Source: Kitasatospora viridis | GTDB lineage: Bacteria > Actinomycetota > Actinomycetes > Streptomycetales > Streptomycetaceae | Assembly (NCBI RefSeq): GCF_007829815.1 | Contig: NZ_VIWT01000006.1 | Span: 124,001 to 188,000 of the forward strand | DNA length: 64,000 nucleotides | Reading direction: 5' to 3' | In this document: one piece after another, positions 7,325 through 18,200 of the stretch | Layout of the letters: every line of letters starts with the position of its first letter | How positions within the stretch are numbered: the first letter of the stretch is position 1 | Notes under the pieces: model-generated | Database searches by the model: none | The model's input: only the letters and a program-made list of their open reading frames with translations | What the model was told of the DNA's origin: nothing | Program-made: the position numbers and the translations under genes

Positions 7325-8583
7325 CGAACCGGATCTCCACCTTCCTGGTGCTCGGCGGTGGCGGCCCCAACGGGCACGCGGCCGACCGGTCCCGCCGCAT
7401 CGTCGCGGCGGCCGGCCGGGGCGGCCTGCGCGTGCACCTCGCCGACACGGCCGAGCACCTGGTCGGCGTGGACACGGCGGACCCGACCGTCGCCGGGGTG
7501 CACACCGTGGACCCCCGCGACGTCGAGGGCTGCCGCGCGCTCGCCGAGTCGCTCGACCCGGGCGACGGGTCGCTGGCGGTCGTCGGCTTCCGCGCGTCCG
7601 CGCTGACCGCCGCGGCCACCGCCGCCCGGGCGGTCGGCTCGCCGTGGAACGCGCCGGAGGCCGTCGGCCTGCTGCGGGACGGCTACGCCTGCCGGGCCCG
7701 GCTGCGCGGCCTGGGCTTCGCCCAGCCCGACTGCCACGTGTTCGCCGGACCGGCCGAGGCCGCCGCCTTCGTCAGCGGGCAGCGCGGCCGCTGGGTGGTC
7801 AAACCGCGGGACGCCTTCAACGGCGAAGGGGTCACCGTGGTCGACGCCGAGAACGGGCCCAGGGCGGCCCGCGCGATCGCCTCGGCGTTCGCGTCGTCCG
7901 GGCGGGTCGTCGTCGAGGAGTTCGTCAACGGTCAGGAGTTCAGCGCCGAGGGGGTCTTCGTCGACGGTGTGCCGCAGGTGCTGGGCATCACCGAGAAGAG
8001 CACCACCCCGCCGCCGTACTTCGTCGAGCTCGGCCACGTGCAGCCGCCCGTCCACCCGGGCGTCGACGAGGCCCGGGTCGCCGGGTCGGTCTGCTCGGCG
8101 GTCCGTCAACTGGGTCTGACCCACTCGCTGTTCCACGTCGGGTTCTGGGCCACCGACCGCGGGATCGTGCTCGGAGAGGTGCACGCCCGGGGCGGCGGGG
8201 ACTGGATCCACGCCCTGGTCGGGCACCGGCGCCCCGGGCTCGACGTGTTCGAGGCGGTGCTGCGGGACGTGGCCGGGCTGCCGGTCGTCATCCCCGAGGC
8301 CGATCCGCGCCGGGCCGCGGCGGTCGCCGCCCTGACCACCCCGCTGACCGGCACGGTGGCCGCCGTGCACGGCGCCGCCGAGGCGCGCGAGCTGCCCGAC
8401 ACCCTGGCGGTCGACGTCCTGGCGGAGCCCGGGACGGTGGTCGCCGGCGGACCGGTGGACGCGTTCTCCCGGCTCGGCCTGGTGGTGGCGGCCGGACCGG
8501 ACCCCCGACGGGCCCGGGCCAACGCGGCCGCGCTGTTGCGGACCGTCACCTTCGAGCTGGTCCCGGACGGTTCCGTGCCATGA
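7321..8583 (+). CDS. ATP-grasp domain ligase
   Basis: 420 aa from GTG 7321 (VTNRISTFLVLGGGGPNGHA), chosen because the protein opens with a Rossmann-like pre-ATP-grasp strand and upstream residues are not conserved-looking. Core motifs: WVVKPRDAFNGEGV (ATP-binding lysine and loop), VVVEEFVNGQEFSAEG (adenine-pocket strand) and GEVHARGGGDWIH (metal-binding region). Family members couple a carboxylate, through an acyl phosphate, to an amine (carboxylate-amine ligases in dipeptide and peptide-antibiotic pathways). The C-terminal 100 residues form the usual ATP-grasp ligase appendage. Being the first enzyme gene before the PKSs, it probably joins the polyketide acyl group, or the short peptide at 6480, to an amino compound. 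Substrates cannot be read from sequence. Confidence 0.8.
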   Translation: MTNRISTFLVLGGGGPNGHAADRSRRIVAAAGRGGLRVHLADTAEHLVGVDTADPTVAGVHTVDPRDVEGCRALAESLDPGDGSLAVVGFRASALTAAATAARAVGSPWNAPEAVGLLRDGYACRARLRGLGFAQPDCHVFAGPAEAAAFVSGQRGRWVVKPRDAFNGEGVTVVDAENGPRAARAIASAFASSGRVVVEEFVNGQEFSAEGVFVDGVPQVLGITEKSTTPPPYFVELGHVQPPVHPGVDEARVAGSVCSAVRQLGLTHSLFHVGFWATDRGIVLGEVHARGGGDWIHALVGHRRPGLDVFEAVLRDVAGLPVVIPEADPRRAAAVAALTTPLTGTVAAVHGAAEARELPDTLAVDVLAEPGTVVAGGPVDAFSRLGLVVAAGPDPRRARANAAALLRTVTFELVPDGSVP

Positions 8584-8783
8584 CCGACGGGCCGGCGGGG
8601 CGTGAGCGACCCGTCGAGCTGAACACCCGGCCGACCGAGGCCGGACCACGGCCGAACCATGGCCGGACCACGGCGGGTGGCCCGGCCCGCACAGCCATGC
8701 GCCGCGCCCGGACGGCAGTGCCGCCGACCGGGCACCGGCGCGACGCACCCACCCGGGCCCCAGCGGCCGCGACCCACTCCTGA
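8580..8783 (+). CDS. doubtful 67-residue ORF
   Basis: The ATG overlaps the ATP-grasp stop (ATGA) and the frame ends 59 bp before the first PKS. The product is Arg/Pro/Thr-rich and has no recognisable fold. A 14-bp direct repeat (GGCCGGACCACGGC at 8639-8652 and 8661-8674) lies inside it. Only the coupled start supports it; it may simply be intergenic sequence. Confidence 0.2.
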   Translation: MTDGPAGRERPVELNTRPTEAGPRPNHGRTTAGGPARTAMRRARTAVPPTGHRRDAPTRAPAAATHS

Positions 8784-8842
8784 TTCCGAGAAAGCTCATC
8801 CAACGTCATCGGCAGCCCGGCTGGGCTGGTCACCGAGGGGAG

Positions 8843-11800
8843 ATGACCGTGTCCGAGAAAGCGGCGAACGGTACGGCGGCGGAACCGATCGCGATCATCG
8901 GGATGGCCTGCCGCTATCCCGGGGGAGTCGCCTCCCCCGAAGGGCTGTGGGACTTCCTCACCGCCGGCTCCGAAGCCTTCACCGACTTCCCCACCGACCG
9001 CGGGTGGGACCTGGAGCGGCTCCGCGCGGATCCCGCCCGGGCCGGCTCCAGCCTGCTGCACCGCGGCGGCTTCCTGGACGCCGCCGAGTTCGACGCCGCC
9101 TTCTTCAGCGTGTCGCCGCGCGAGGCGCTGGCCATGCACCCCGAGCAGCGGATCCTGCTCGAAGTGTCCTGGGAGGCCTGCGAACGCGCCATGCTGGACC
9201 CGCAGTCGCTGGCCGGCAGCAACACGGGCGTCTTCGCCGCCCGGCTGTCCACCGAGTACGGCCCGCCGCTGCACCTGGCGCCGGAGGGCGCCTCGGGGCT
9301 GATGCTCACCGGCAACACGCCGAGCGCGCTCAGCGGCCGGATCGGCTACACGCTCGGCGTGGTCGGCCCGGCGATCACCATCGACACCGCCTCCTCCGGC
9401 TCGCTGGTCGCGATCCACCTGGCGGTGCAGTCGCTGCGGGCCTGGGAGTGCGACCTGGCGCTGGCCGGCGGCATCTCGACCATGCCCGCGCCGGGCCACT
9501 TCACCGAGTTCACCAAGCAGCAGGGGCTGGCCCCCGACGGCCGGCCGAAGCCGTTCTCCGCCGACGCCGACGGCACGGTGTGGTCCGAGGGCGCGGGCAT
9601 GCTGCTGCTCGCCCGGCTCTCGGAGGCCCGCGCCGCCGGCCACCCGGTGCTCGCCGTGATCCGCGGCTCCGCGGTCAACTCCGACGGCGCGACCGAGGGC
9701 CTGGCCGTGCCGAGCGCCCCGGCGCAGGAGCGGCTGATCGTCCGGGCGCTCGCCAACGCGGGCCTGTCGCCCGCCGAGGTGGACGCGGTGGAGGCGCACG
9801 GCTCGGGCACCCGGGCCGGCGACCGCGCGGAGGCGCTGGCCCTCACGGCCACCTACGGCGCCGGCCGCCCGGCCGAGCGGCCGCTGTTGGTCGGCAGCGT
9901 GAAGTCGAACATCGGGCACGCGCAGGCGGCGGCCGGTGTGGCGGGCGTGATCAAGACGGTGATGGCGCTGCGGCACGGCGTGCTGCCGGGCCTGGTGCAC
10001 CTCGACACCCCGTCGCCGCACGTGGACTGGGCGGGCAGCGGAGTGCTGCCGCTGGCCGAGGCGGTGGCGTGGCCGCGCGGCGAGCGGGTGCGGCGCTGCG
10101 GGGTGTCATCCTTCGGGATCGCCGGGACGAACGCGCACCTGATCGTCGAGGAGGCGCCGGAGCCGGCCGCCCCCGCGTCTGACGGCGGGTCAGCTGTCGA
10201 GGGCGTGCTGCCCTGGGTGGTGTCGGCGCGCGCCGAGGAGGCGCTGCGCGGGCAGGCCCGGGCGCTGCTGGCGGTGGCTGCAGAGGAGCGGCCCGAGGAC
10301 ATCGGGCTGTCCCTGGCGCAGACCCGCTCGGGCTTCGACGAGCGGGCGGTGGTGCTGGGTTCGGGGCGCGAGGAACTCCTCGCCGGCCTGGCCGCGTTGG
10401 CGCGCGGTGAGTCGGCGCCGTCGGTGGTGCGGGGTCGGGCGTGGGCGCAGGCGCGGCCGGTGTTCGTCTTCCCCGGCCAGGGTGGCCAGTGGGTCGGGAT
10501 GGCGACTGAACTCGCCGCCTCCTCCCCGGTGTTCGCCCGTTCGCTGGCGGAGTGCGGTGAGGCGCTGGGGCGTTACGTGCCGTGGTCGCTGCGCGAGGTG
10601 CTGGACGGCGCCCCGGGTGCGCCGGGCCTGGACCGGGTGGACGTGGTGCAGCCGGTGCTGTGGGCGGTGATGGTCTCGCTGGCGCAGGTGTGGCGGTCGT
10701 ACGGCGTCGAGCCGGCCGCGGTCGTCGGTCACTCGCAGGGCGAGATCGCCGCCGCCGTGGTGGCCGGCGCCCTCTCACTGGACGACGGTGCGCGGGTGGT
10801 GGCCCGGCGCAGCCAGATGCTGGTGCCGCTGGCCGGTGGCGGCGCGATGATGTCGCTCGGGCTCGGCGCGGCCAAGGCCCGTGCGCGGGTGGCCCGTTGG
10901 GCCGGCCGGGTCGAGGTGGCGGCGATCAACGGCCCGGAGTCGGTGACCGTTTCGGGTGAGCCGGCGGCGGTCGAGGAGCTGCGCGCCGAGTGCGAGGCGG
11001 CCGGGATCCGGGCGCGGGTGGTCAACGTGGACTACGCCTCGCACAGCCGCGGGGTCGATCCGGTCCGCGACGAGCTGCTGGAGGCGCTGCGCACCGTGCG
11101 CCCGCAGCTCGGGACGGTCCCGATGATCTCCACCGTGACCGGAAAGCCGGTGGACCACGAGGAGCTGGACGCGGACTACTGGTGGCAGAACCTGCGCCAG
11201 CCGGTCGAGTTCGAGGCGGCCTCGCGCCACCTGCTGGCGGCCGGCCACCACGTCTTCGTCGAGGTCAGCCCGCACCCGGTGATGGCGTTCGGCCTGGAGG
11301 GCACGATCGAGGAGGCGGGGGTCGGCGCCGCGGTGATCGGCACCCTGCGCCGCGACGACGGGGGCCCGCTGCGGCTGGCCACCTCGCTGGCGCAGGCCCA
11401 CGTGCACGGCGTCCCGGTGGACTGGAGCGGCTACTTCGCCCCGGCCGCGCCGCGCCGCGTCACGCTGCCCACCTACGCCTTCCAGCGTCGGCGCTACTGG
11501 CTCGACACCCCCGGCCTGGGGGCGGCCGACGGCGCCCTGGCGGTGGCCGTCGCACCGCAGCCGCAAGAGCCGGCCAGCGCCTCGCGCGACCCTCGGGAGC
11601 TGCTGGCCGGCGAGGTCGCCGCCGTGCTCGGCCTGGCCGGCTCCGGCCAGGTGGCCGCCGACCTGTCGTTCAAGGCGCTGGGCTTCGAGTCGATGACCGG
11701 CGTGGAACTGCGCAACCGGCTGATCGCCGCGACCGGGCTGCGGCTGCCGACCACGCTCATCTATGACTACCCGTCACCGCGCGAGCTCGCCGACTACCTG

Positions 11801-11944
11801 GTCTCGGTGCTCGGCTCGCCCGAGGCCGACGAGACCACCGAGGCGGACCTGGGCGAGGCCCAGGTACCCGCGGCCCGCGTCGAGCGCGCGCTCGACGAGA
11901 TGGACCGCGACGAGCTCGTCCGGCTGGCACTCGGCAGGAACTAG
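8843..11944 (+). CDS. type I PKS loading protein: KS(Ser)-AT-ACP
   Basis: 1033 aa; ATG preceded by GAGGGGAG. KS (residues about 14-435): the active-site Cys is replaced by Ser184 (DTASSGSL), while the two His motifs remain (EAHGSGT, KSNIGHAQA). Such a KS cannot form the acyl thioester for chain extension, but in loading modules (KSQ type) an analogous domain decarboxylates the extender to make the starter. AT (about 535-840): Ser631 in GHSQG, Tyr731 in YASH and upstream RVDVVQ indicate methylmalonyl-CoA. ACP (about 915-990): Ser950 in LGFESMTG carries phosphopantetheine. A short C-terminal docking tail ends VERALDEMDRDELVRLALGR-N. The TAG stop belongs to the adjacent inverted-repeat element. 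Likely role: propionyl starter from methylmalonyl, passed to the next protein. Confidence 0.9.
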   Translation: MTVSEKAANGTAAEPIAIIGMACRYPGGVASPEGLWDFLTAGSEAFTDFPTDRGWDLERLRADPARAGSSLLHRGGFLDAAEFDAAFFSVSPREALAMHPEQRILLEVSWEACERAMLDPQSLAGSNTGVFAARLSTEYGPPLHLAPEGASGLMLTGNTPSALSGRIGYTLGVVGPAITIDTASSGSLVAIHLAVQSLRAWECDLALAGGISTMPAPGHFTEFTKQQGLAPDGRPKPFSADADGTVWSEGAGMLLLARLSEARAAGHPVLAVIRGSAVNSDGATEGLAVPSAPAQERLIVRALANAGLSPAEVDAVEAHGSGTRAGDRAEALALTATYGAGRPAERPLLVGSVKSNIGHAQAAAGVAGVIKTVMALRHGVLPGLVHLDTPSPHVDWAGSGVLPLAEAVAWPRGERVRRCGVSSFGIAGTNAHLIVEEAPEPAAPASDGGSAVEGVLPWVVSARAEEALRGQARALLAVAAEERPEDIGLSLAQTRSGFDERAVVLGSGREELLAGLAALARGESAPSVVRGRAWAQARPVFVFPGQGGQWVGMATELAASSPVFARSLAECGEALGRYVPWSLREVLDGAPGAPGLDRVDVVQPVLWAVMVSLAQVWRSYGVEPAAVVGHSQGEIAAAVVAGALSLDDGARVVARRSQMLVPLAGGGAMMSLGLGAAKARARVARWAGRVEVAAINGPESVTVSGEPAAVEELRAECEAAGIRARVVNVDYASHSRGVDPVRDELLEALRTVRPQLGTVPMISTVTGKPVDHEELDADYWWQNLRQPVEFEAASRHLLAAGHHVFVEVSPHPVMAFGLEGTIEEAGVGAAVIGTLRRDDGGPLRLATSLAQAHVHGVPVDWSGYFAPAAPRRVTLPTYAFQRRRYWLDTPGLGAADGALAVAVAPQPQEPASASRDPRELLAGEVAAVLGLAGSGQVAADLSFKALGFESMTGVELRNRLIAATGLRLPTTLIYDYPSPRELADYLVSVLGSPEADETTEADLGEAQVPAARVERALDEMDRDELVRLALGRN

Positions 11945-12136
11945 TGCCGCGTCAGGCAACCTTCGCCCCGTCGCGACGCCCGGCACGCACTCTCGCCGCA
12001 CCGGCCGAAAGCCCAAGTACGTCCAGTACGAGGACTTCCGGCCGGCACGCCGAGAGCACGCACCGGACGCCGCTCCCTGGGGGCGCCTCCCGGCCGAAGG
12101 CTGGGGGAGGGCAAAAGTTGCCTGACGCGGCACTAG
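11941..12136. mobile_element. MITE-like palindromic element between PKS genes
   Basis: 196 bp bounded by perfect 20-bp terminal inverted repeats (11941-11960 and 12117-12136; outer end CTAGTGCCGCGTCAGGCAAC), with partial complementarity continuing inward for 8 bp. The interior is itself a long imperfect palindrome (about 11975-12060) centred near a GTAC-rich core at about 12015-12026. There is no transposase ORF. CTAG sits at both outer ends and may be the duplicated target. From general knowledge, similar ends occur on IS5-type elements and non-autonomous derivatives in streptomycetes; the family is not verified here. The left end provides the TAG stop of the loading PKS. Confidence 0.8.
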
Positions 12137-12222
12137 CGGCGCGGGACGGCGGTCGACCGGCCGCCGTTCCGCCGCCGCGGGGATCGATCGCTCACTGTTT
12201 CGCTCATTTTTAGGGGAGAACG

Positions 12223-15200
12223 TTGGACACGTCGGTTGACGATCTGGTCGAGGCACTACGCGAGTCGTTGAAGGAGAACGAGCGGCTCAAGGCGAGGACC
12301 ACCGAGCCGATCGCGATCATCGGAATGTCGTGCAGGTTCCCCGGCGGGGTGACCTCGCCGGAGGACCTCTGGGAGCTCGTGGCGGCCGGCGGCGACGCGA
12401 TCGGCCCGTTCCCCACGGACCGTGGCTGGGACACCGACAGCCTCTACCACCCGGACCCGGACCACCCCGGCACCACCCACGCCCGCGAGGGCGGATTCCT
12501 GCACGACGCCGCCTACTTCGACGCCGGCTTCTTCGGGATCACGCCGCGCGAGGCGGCCGCCATCAACCCGCAGCAGCGCCTGCTGCTGGAGTGCGCCTGG
12601 GAGGCCTTCGAGCGGGCGGCCATCGACCCGGCGACCCTGACCGGGAGCCGGACCGGCGTCTTCGCCGGGGTGATCTACCAGGACTACAGCAACCCGCTGC
12701 AGTCCCCGCCGTCCGACGCGGAGGGCTACCTGCTGACCGGCGAGCTCGGCAGCGTCGCCTCCGGCCGGATCGCCTACACCATGGGCCTGCAGGGGCCGGC
12801 CATCACGATCGACACGGCCTGCTCCTCCTCGCTGGTCGCGATGCACACGGCGGCCGAGTCGCTGCGCCGCGGCGAGTGCTCGCTGGCGCTGGCGGGCGGT
12901 GCGACCGTGATGGGCCACCCGCGGGTGATCACCGAGATGTCCCGGCAGGGCGTGCTCTCGCCGGACGGCCGCTCCCGCTCCTTCTCCGACGACGCGGACG
13001 GGGCCGGCTGGGGCGAGGGCGTCGGGATCCTGCTGCTGGAGCGGCTCTCGGACGCCCGGGCCAACGGCCACCCGGTGCTCGCGGTGATCCGCGGCTCCGC
13101 GGTCAACTCGGACGGTGCGAGCAACGGCCTGACCGCCCCGAACGGCCCCTCGCAGCAGCGGGTGATCCGCGACGCGCTGCGGGCCTCGGGCCTGTCGCCC
13201 GCCGACGTGGACGCGGTGGAGGCGCACGGCACCGGCACCTCGCTCGGCGACCCGATCGAGGCGGGCGCCCTGATCGCCGCCTACGGGCCGGACCGCCCGG
13301 CCGACCGGCCGCTCTGGCTCGGCAGCGTGAAGTCGAACATCGGGCACGCGCAGGCGGCGGCCGGCGTGGCGGGCGTGATCAAGACGGTGATGGCGCTGCG
13401 GCACGGCGTGCTGCCGGAGCTGGTGCACTTCTCCGCGCCGTCGCGCCACGTGGACTGGGACGGCAGCGGCGTGGCGCCGCTGGCCGAGGCGGTGGCGTGG
13501 CCGCGGGGCGAGCGGGTGCGGCGCTGCGGGGTGTCCTCCTTCGGGATCAGCGGCACCAACGCGCACCTGATCGTCGAGGAAAGCCCTGACGAGACGACAG
13601 AAACCGCTGATCACACTTCGATTGACGGCCCGTCGGTGGTGCCGTGGGTGCTCTCGGCCCGCGGTGAGGCGGCCCTGCGCGGGCAGGCGGAGGCGCTGAC
13701 GGTGACCGGCCGCGGCGAGCGGCCGCAGGACGTCGGCTACTCGCTCGCGGCGACCCGCTCGGAGTTCGAGGACCGGGCCGTCGTGCTGGGCTCGGGGCGC
13801 GAGGAACTCCTCGCCGGCCTGGCCGCGTTGGCACGCGGCGAGTCGGCGCCGTCGGTGGTGCGCGGCCGTGCGTGGGCGCAGGCCCGCCCGGTCTTCGTCT
13901 TCCCCGGCCAGGGTGGCCAGTGGGTCGGGATGGCGAGTGAACTCTCCGCCTCCTCGCCGGTGTTCGCCCGTTCGCTGGCGGAGTGCGGTGAGGCGCTGGG
14001 CCGTTACGTGCCGTGGTCGCTGCGCGAGGTGCTGGACGGCGCCCCGGGCGCACCCGGGCTGGACCGGGTGGACGTGGTGCAGCCGGTGCTGTGGGCCGTA
14101 ATGGTCTCGCTGGCGCAGGTCTGGCGGTCGTACGGCGTCGAGCCCACCGCCGTGATCGGCCACTCCCAGGGCGAGATCGCCGCCGCCGTGGTGGCCGGCG
14201 CCCTCTCGCTGGACGACGGCGCGCGGGTGGTGGCCCGGCGCAGCCAGATGCTGGTGCCGCTGGCCGGCGGCGGCGCGATGATGTCGCTGTCGTTGAGCGC
14301 AGCCGAGGCCCGCGAGCGGGTCGCCCGCTGGGCCGGCCGGGTCGACGTGGCCGCGATCAACGGCCCCGAGTCGGTGACCGTTTCGGGCGAGCCCGAGGCC
14401 GTCGAGGAACTGCGCGCCGAGTGCGAGGCCGCCGGCATCCGCGCCCGCGTGGTCAACGTGGACTACGCCTCGCACAGCAGCCGGGTCGACCCGGTCCGCG
14501 AGGAACTCCTGGAGGCGCTGCGCACCGTGCGCCCGCAGGCCGGGACGGTCCCGATGATCTCCACCGTGACCGGCAAGCCCGTCGAGCACGAGGAGCTGGA
14601 CGCGGACTACTGGTGGCAGAACCTGCGCCAGCCGGTCGAGTTCGAGGCGGCCTCGCGCCACCTGCTGGCCGCCGGCCACCACGTCTTCGTCGAGATCAGC
14701 CCGCACCCGGTGACGGCCTACGGCCTGGAGGGCACGATCGAGGCCGCCGGCGCCGCCGCAGCCGTGATCGGCACCCTGCGCCGCGACGACGGGGGCCCGC
14801 TGCGGCTGGCCACCTCGCTGGCCCAGGCCCACGTGCACGGCGTCCCGGTGGACTGGAACGCCTACTTCGCCCCGGCTGCCCCGCGCCGCATCACCTTGCC
14901 CACCTACGCCTTCCAGCGCCAGCACCACTGGCTCACCGAGCCGCCGCGCACCGCGCCGACCGACCTGGCCGCGGCCGGCCTGGAGCGCCCGACCCACCCG
15001 TTCATCGGCGCCGGCGTGCAACTCGCCGAGACCGACGGGCACTTGTTCACTGCCCGGCTCTCGCTGGAGAGCCACCCGTGGCTGCTGGACCACGCCGTCG
15101 GCACCGAGGTGGTGCTCCCGGGCACCGCGCTGCTGGAACTCGCCCTGCGGGCGGGGGAGCAGGTCGGCGCCGAGTGGGTGGACGAGCTGGTGCTCGAAGC

Positions 15201-18200
15201 CCCGCTGCTGCTGCCCGAGGACGACAGCGTCCAACTCCAGGTCACCGTCGGCGCGGTGGACGAGGAGGGCCGACGCCGCGTCAGCGTGCACTCCCGGCGC
15301 GGCGGCATCGGCGAGTGGACCCGGCACGCCACCGGTGTGCTCTCCGCCACCTGGGAGCCGCCGGGCGGCACTCCCGCCGAGTGGCCGCCGGCCGGCGCCG
15401 AGCCGCTGGACGTGGCGGCCGTCTACGACCGGGCGGAGCGCGCCGGGCTCTCCTACGGCCCGGTCTTCCGCGGCCTGGAGCGGCTGTGGCGCAGCGGCGA
15501 GGAGTACTTCGCCGAGGTCCGGCTGCCCGAGGAGGTCACCGGGGACGCCGAGCAGTTCGGCCTGCACCCGGCCCTGACCGACGCCGTGCTGCACGGCTGC
15601 CTGGCCGCGCTGGCCGACCGTGGCGCGCTGAAGAACGAGGCCGTGCTGCCGTTCACCTGGGCCGGCGTGGGCCTGTACGCGGTGGGCCCCGCCGCCGTCC
15701 GGGCGGTGATCCGGCCGACCGGCGACGCCGAGTTCGGCATCGAGCTCGCCGACGACACCGGCAGCGCCGTCGGCCGGATCGGGTCGCTGGCCTTCCGGCC
15801 CGCCGGCGCCCAGCTGCAGGGGGCGGCCCGCTCGCTCTCCGCGGTCCGCTGGACCTCGCTCGCCGCCCCGACCGGAGCCGCCGCCCTGCCGGACGGCGCG
15901 TTGCGCCTGCTCGCCGCCGGCGGCGAGGGGCTGGGCCGCCTGCTCGCCGACGCCGCAGTGGAGTTCGCCACCGACGCGGACGCCGCCTCGGCCACCGACC
16001 GGCCCGCGCTGATGCTGCTCGACGTCCCCCCGGGCACCGGCCCGGCGGACGCCCACGACCGCGCGTCCGCGGCCGCCCTGGCCGGCTCGGCCACCGCGGC
16101 CGTCCGGCGGACACTGGCGGGCCTGCGCGAGTGGCTGGCCGCCACCGGGGACTCCCCGGCCCGCCTCGCGGTGATCACCCACCGCGCGATCGGCACGACC
16201 CCCGAGGAGGACGTCGCCGACCTGGCCGGCGCCTCGGTCTGGGGCCTGGTCCGCACCGCCCAGGGCGAGTACCCGGGCCGCTTCGTCCTGGTGGACCTGG
16301 ACGACGACCCGGCCTCGGTCGCCGCACTGCCGCTGGCACTGCGCACGGCGGAGGATCAGATCGCGGTGCGCGGCGGCCACTTGAGCACCCCGCGGATCGG
16401 CCCGCTGCGCACCGAGGCGGCCGTCGCCCCGCTGGCCGCCCCCGACCGCACCGTGCTGATCACCGGCGGCACCGGCGGCCTCGGCGGCCTGCTCGCCCGG
16501 CACCTGGTGACCGGGCACGGCGTGCGGCACCTGCTGCTGGTCGGCCGGCGCGGCGAGAGGGCCCCCGGGGTCCGCGAACTCGTCGCCGAACTGGCCGAGT
16601 TGGGTGCCTCCGCCGAGGTCGCGGCCTGCGACGTCGCCGACTACGACGCGCTCGCCGAGCTGCTCGCCGCCGTCCCCGCCGACCGCCCGCTCGGCGCGGT
16701 GGTGCACGCCGCCGGCCTGCTGGCCGACGGCACCATCGACACGCTGACCGACGACCAGATCGCCCGCGTCATGCGCGCCAAGGTCGACGGCGCGGTCAAC
16801 CTGCACCTGCTCACCCGCGACAGCGAGCTGTCCGCCTTCGTCACCTACTCCTCGGTGGCCGGCGTCCTCGGCACCCCGGGGCAGGCCAACTACGCGGCGG
16901 GCAACACCTTCCTCGACGCCCTGGTGCACCACCGCCGGGCGCAGGGCCTGCCGGGCAGCTCGCTGGCCTGGGGCCCGTGGGAGCTGGAGACCGGCATGAC
17001 CGGCGGCCTGACCGAGGTGGACCACGCCCGGCTCGCCCGCTGGGGCCTGCTGCCGCTGGACTCCCAGGACGGCGCCGCGCTGTTCGACGCGGCCCGGGCC
17101 GCCGACAGTCCGCTCGCGGTGCTCTGCCGCATCCAGCTGACCCGGGCCACCGACGCCCGGCTGATCCCGGCGATGCTGCGCGACATGGTCCGCGACACCC
17201 CGCGGCTGCGCAAGGCCCGCGCCGCCGCGAGCACGGACGGCGGCTCGGCCGACCGCGAGGGGCTGCGCGGGTTCCTCGCCGGCCTGCCCGCCGAGCAGCG
17301 GCACGCCGAGCTGGTCAAGATCGTCACCCAGCACGCCGCCGAGGTGGCGAACCTGGCCTCGGCGGCCGACGTCGCCGCCGACCTGCCGCTGATGGCGCTC
17401 GGCTTCGACTCGCTGGCCTCGCTCGAACTGCGCAACCGGCTGGTGCACCTGCTCGGCCTGACCGGTCACCTGCCGGCCAACGCCGTCTACCAGACCCCGA
17501 CCCCCGAGGGCCTGGCCGCCCGGATCGCCGCGATCCTGGCCGACGAGGACGGCACGCCCGAGGCACCGGCCGAGCAGCCCGGTGCGGAAGCCGCCCGGCT
17601 GGCCGAGGACATCGTCCCGGCAGACACCGTCGCCCCCGCCGCGCTGGCGGGAGCCGAGCACCTGCTTCTCACCGGTGCCACGGGCTTCCTCGGCGCCTTC
17701 GTGCTGCGCGAACTGCTCGACCGCACCACGGCCACGGTGCACTGCCTGGTCGCGGCCGATGACGCCGAGCAGGGCGCGGAGCAGCTGCGGGCGGCGCTGC
17801 GCGGCTACCGGCTGCGCGACGACGACCTGGCCGAGCGCCTGGTCCCGGTGCCCGGCGACCTGGCCCGGCCCCGGCTCGGCCTGACCGAGGACCAGTTCGA
17901 CGAGCTGGCCCGCACGGTGGACGGCGTCCTGCACTGCGGGGCCGCCGAGGCGCTGGAGCTCGCCGAAGCACTGGAGCCCGCCGAGGAGTCCGGCTCCGCC
18001 GACCCCACCGGCACCGAGGAGCTGCTGCGGCTGGCCGCCCGCCACCGCACGGTGCCGCTGCACCACCTCTCGACGCTCGCCGTCTTCGCCGAGCCGGGCC
18101 CGGACGGGCAGGCACCGGCCGAGGGCTCGCCCACCGGCCCGGACGCGGCGCTGACGGACGCTCACGACCGGGGCATGCGCGACGCGGAGGAGCTGGTCGC

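Noticed and set aside
11944..12213. ORF across the inverted-repeat element
   Set aside because: Frame lies inside the palindrome and has no coding signal.
14013..17762. 1249-residue plus-strand ORF in another frame of the PKS
   Set aside because: Arg/Gly/Ala-rich shadow; the KS-AT-DH-KR frame explains the region fully.
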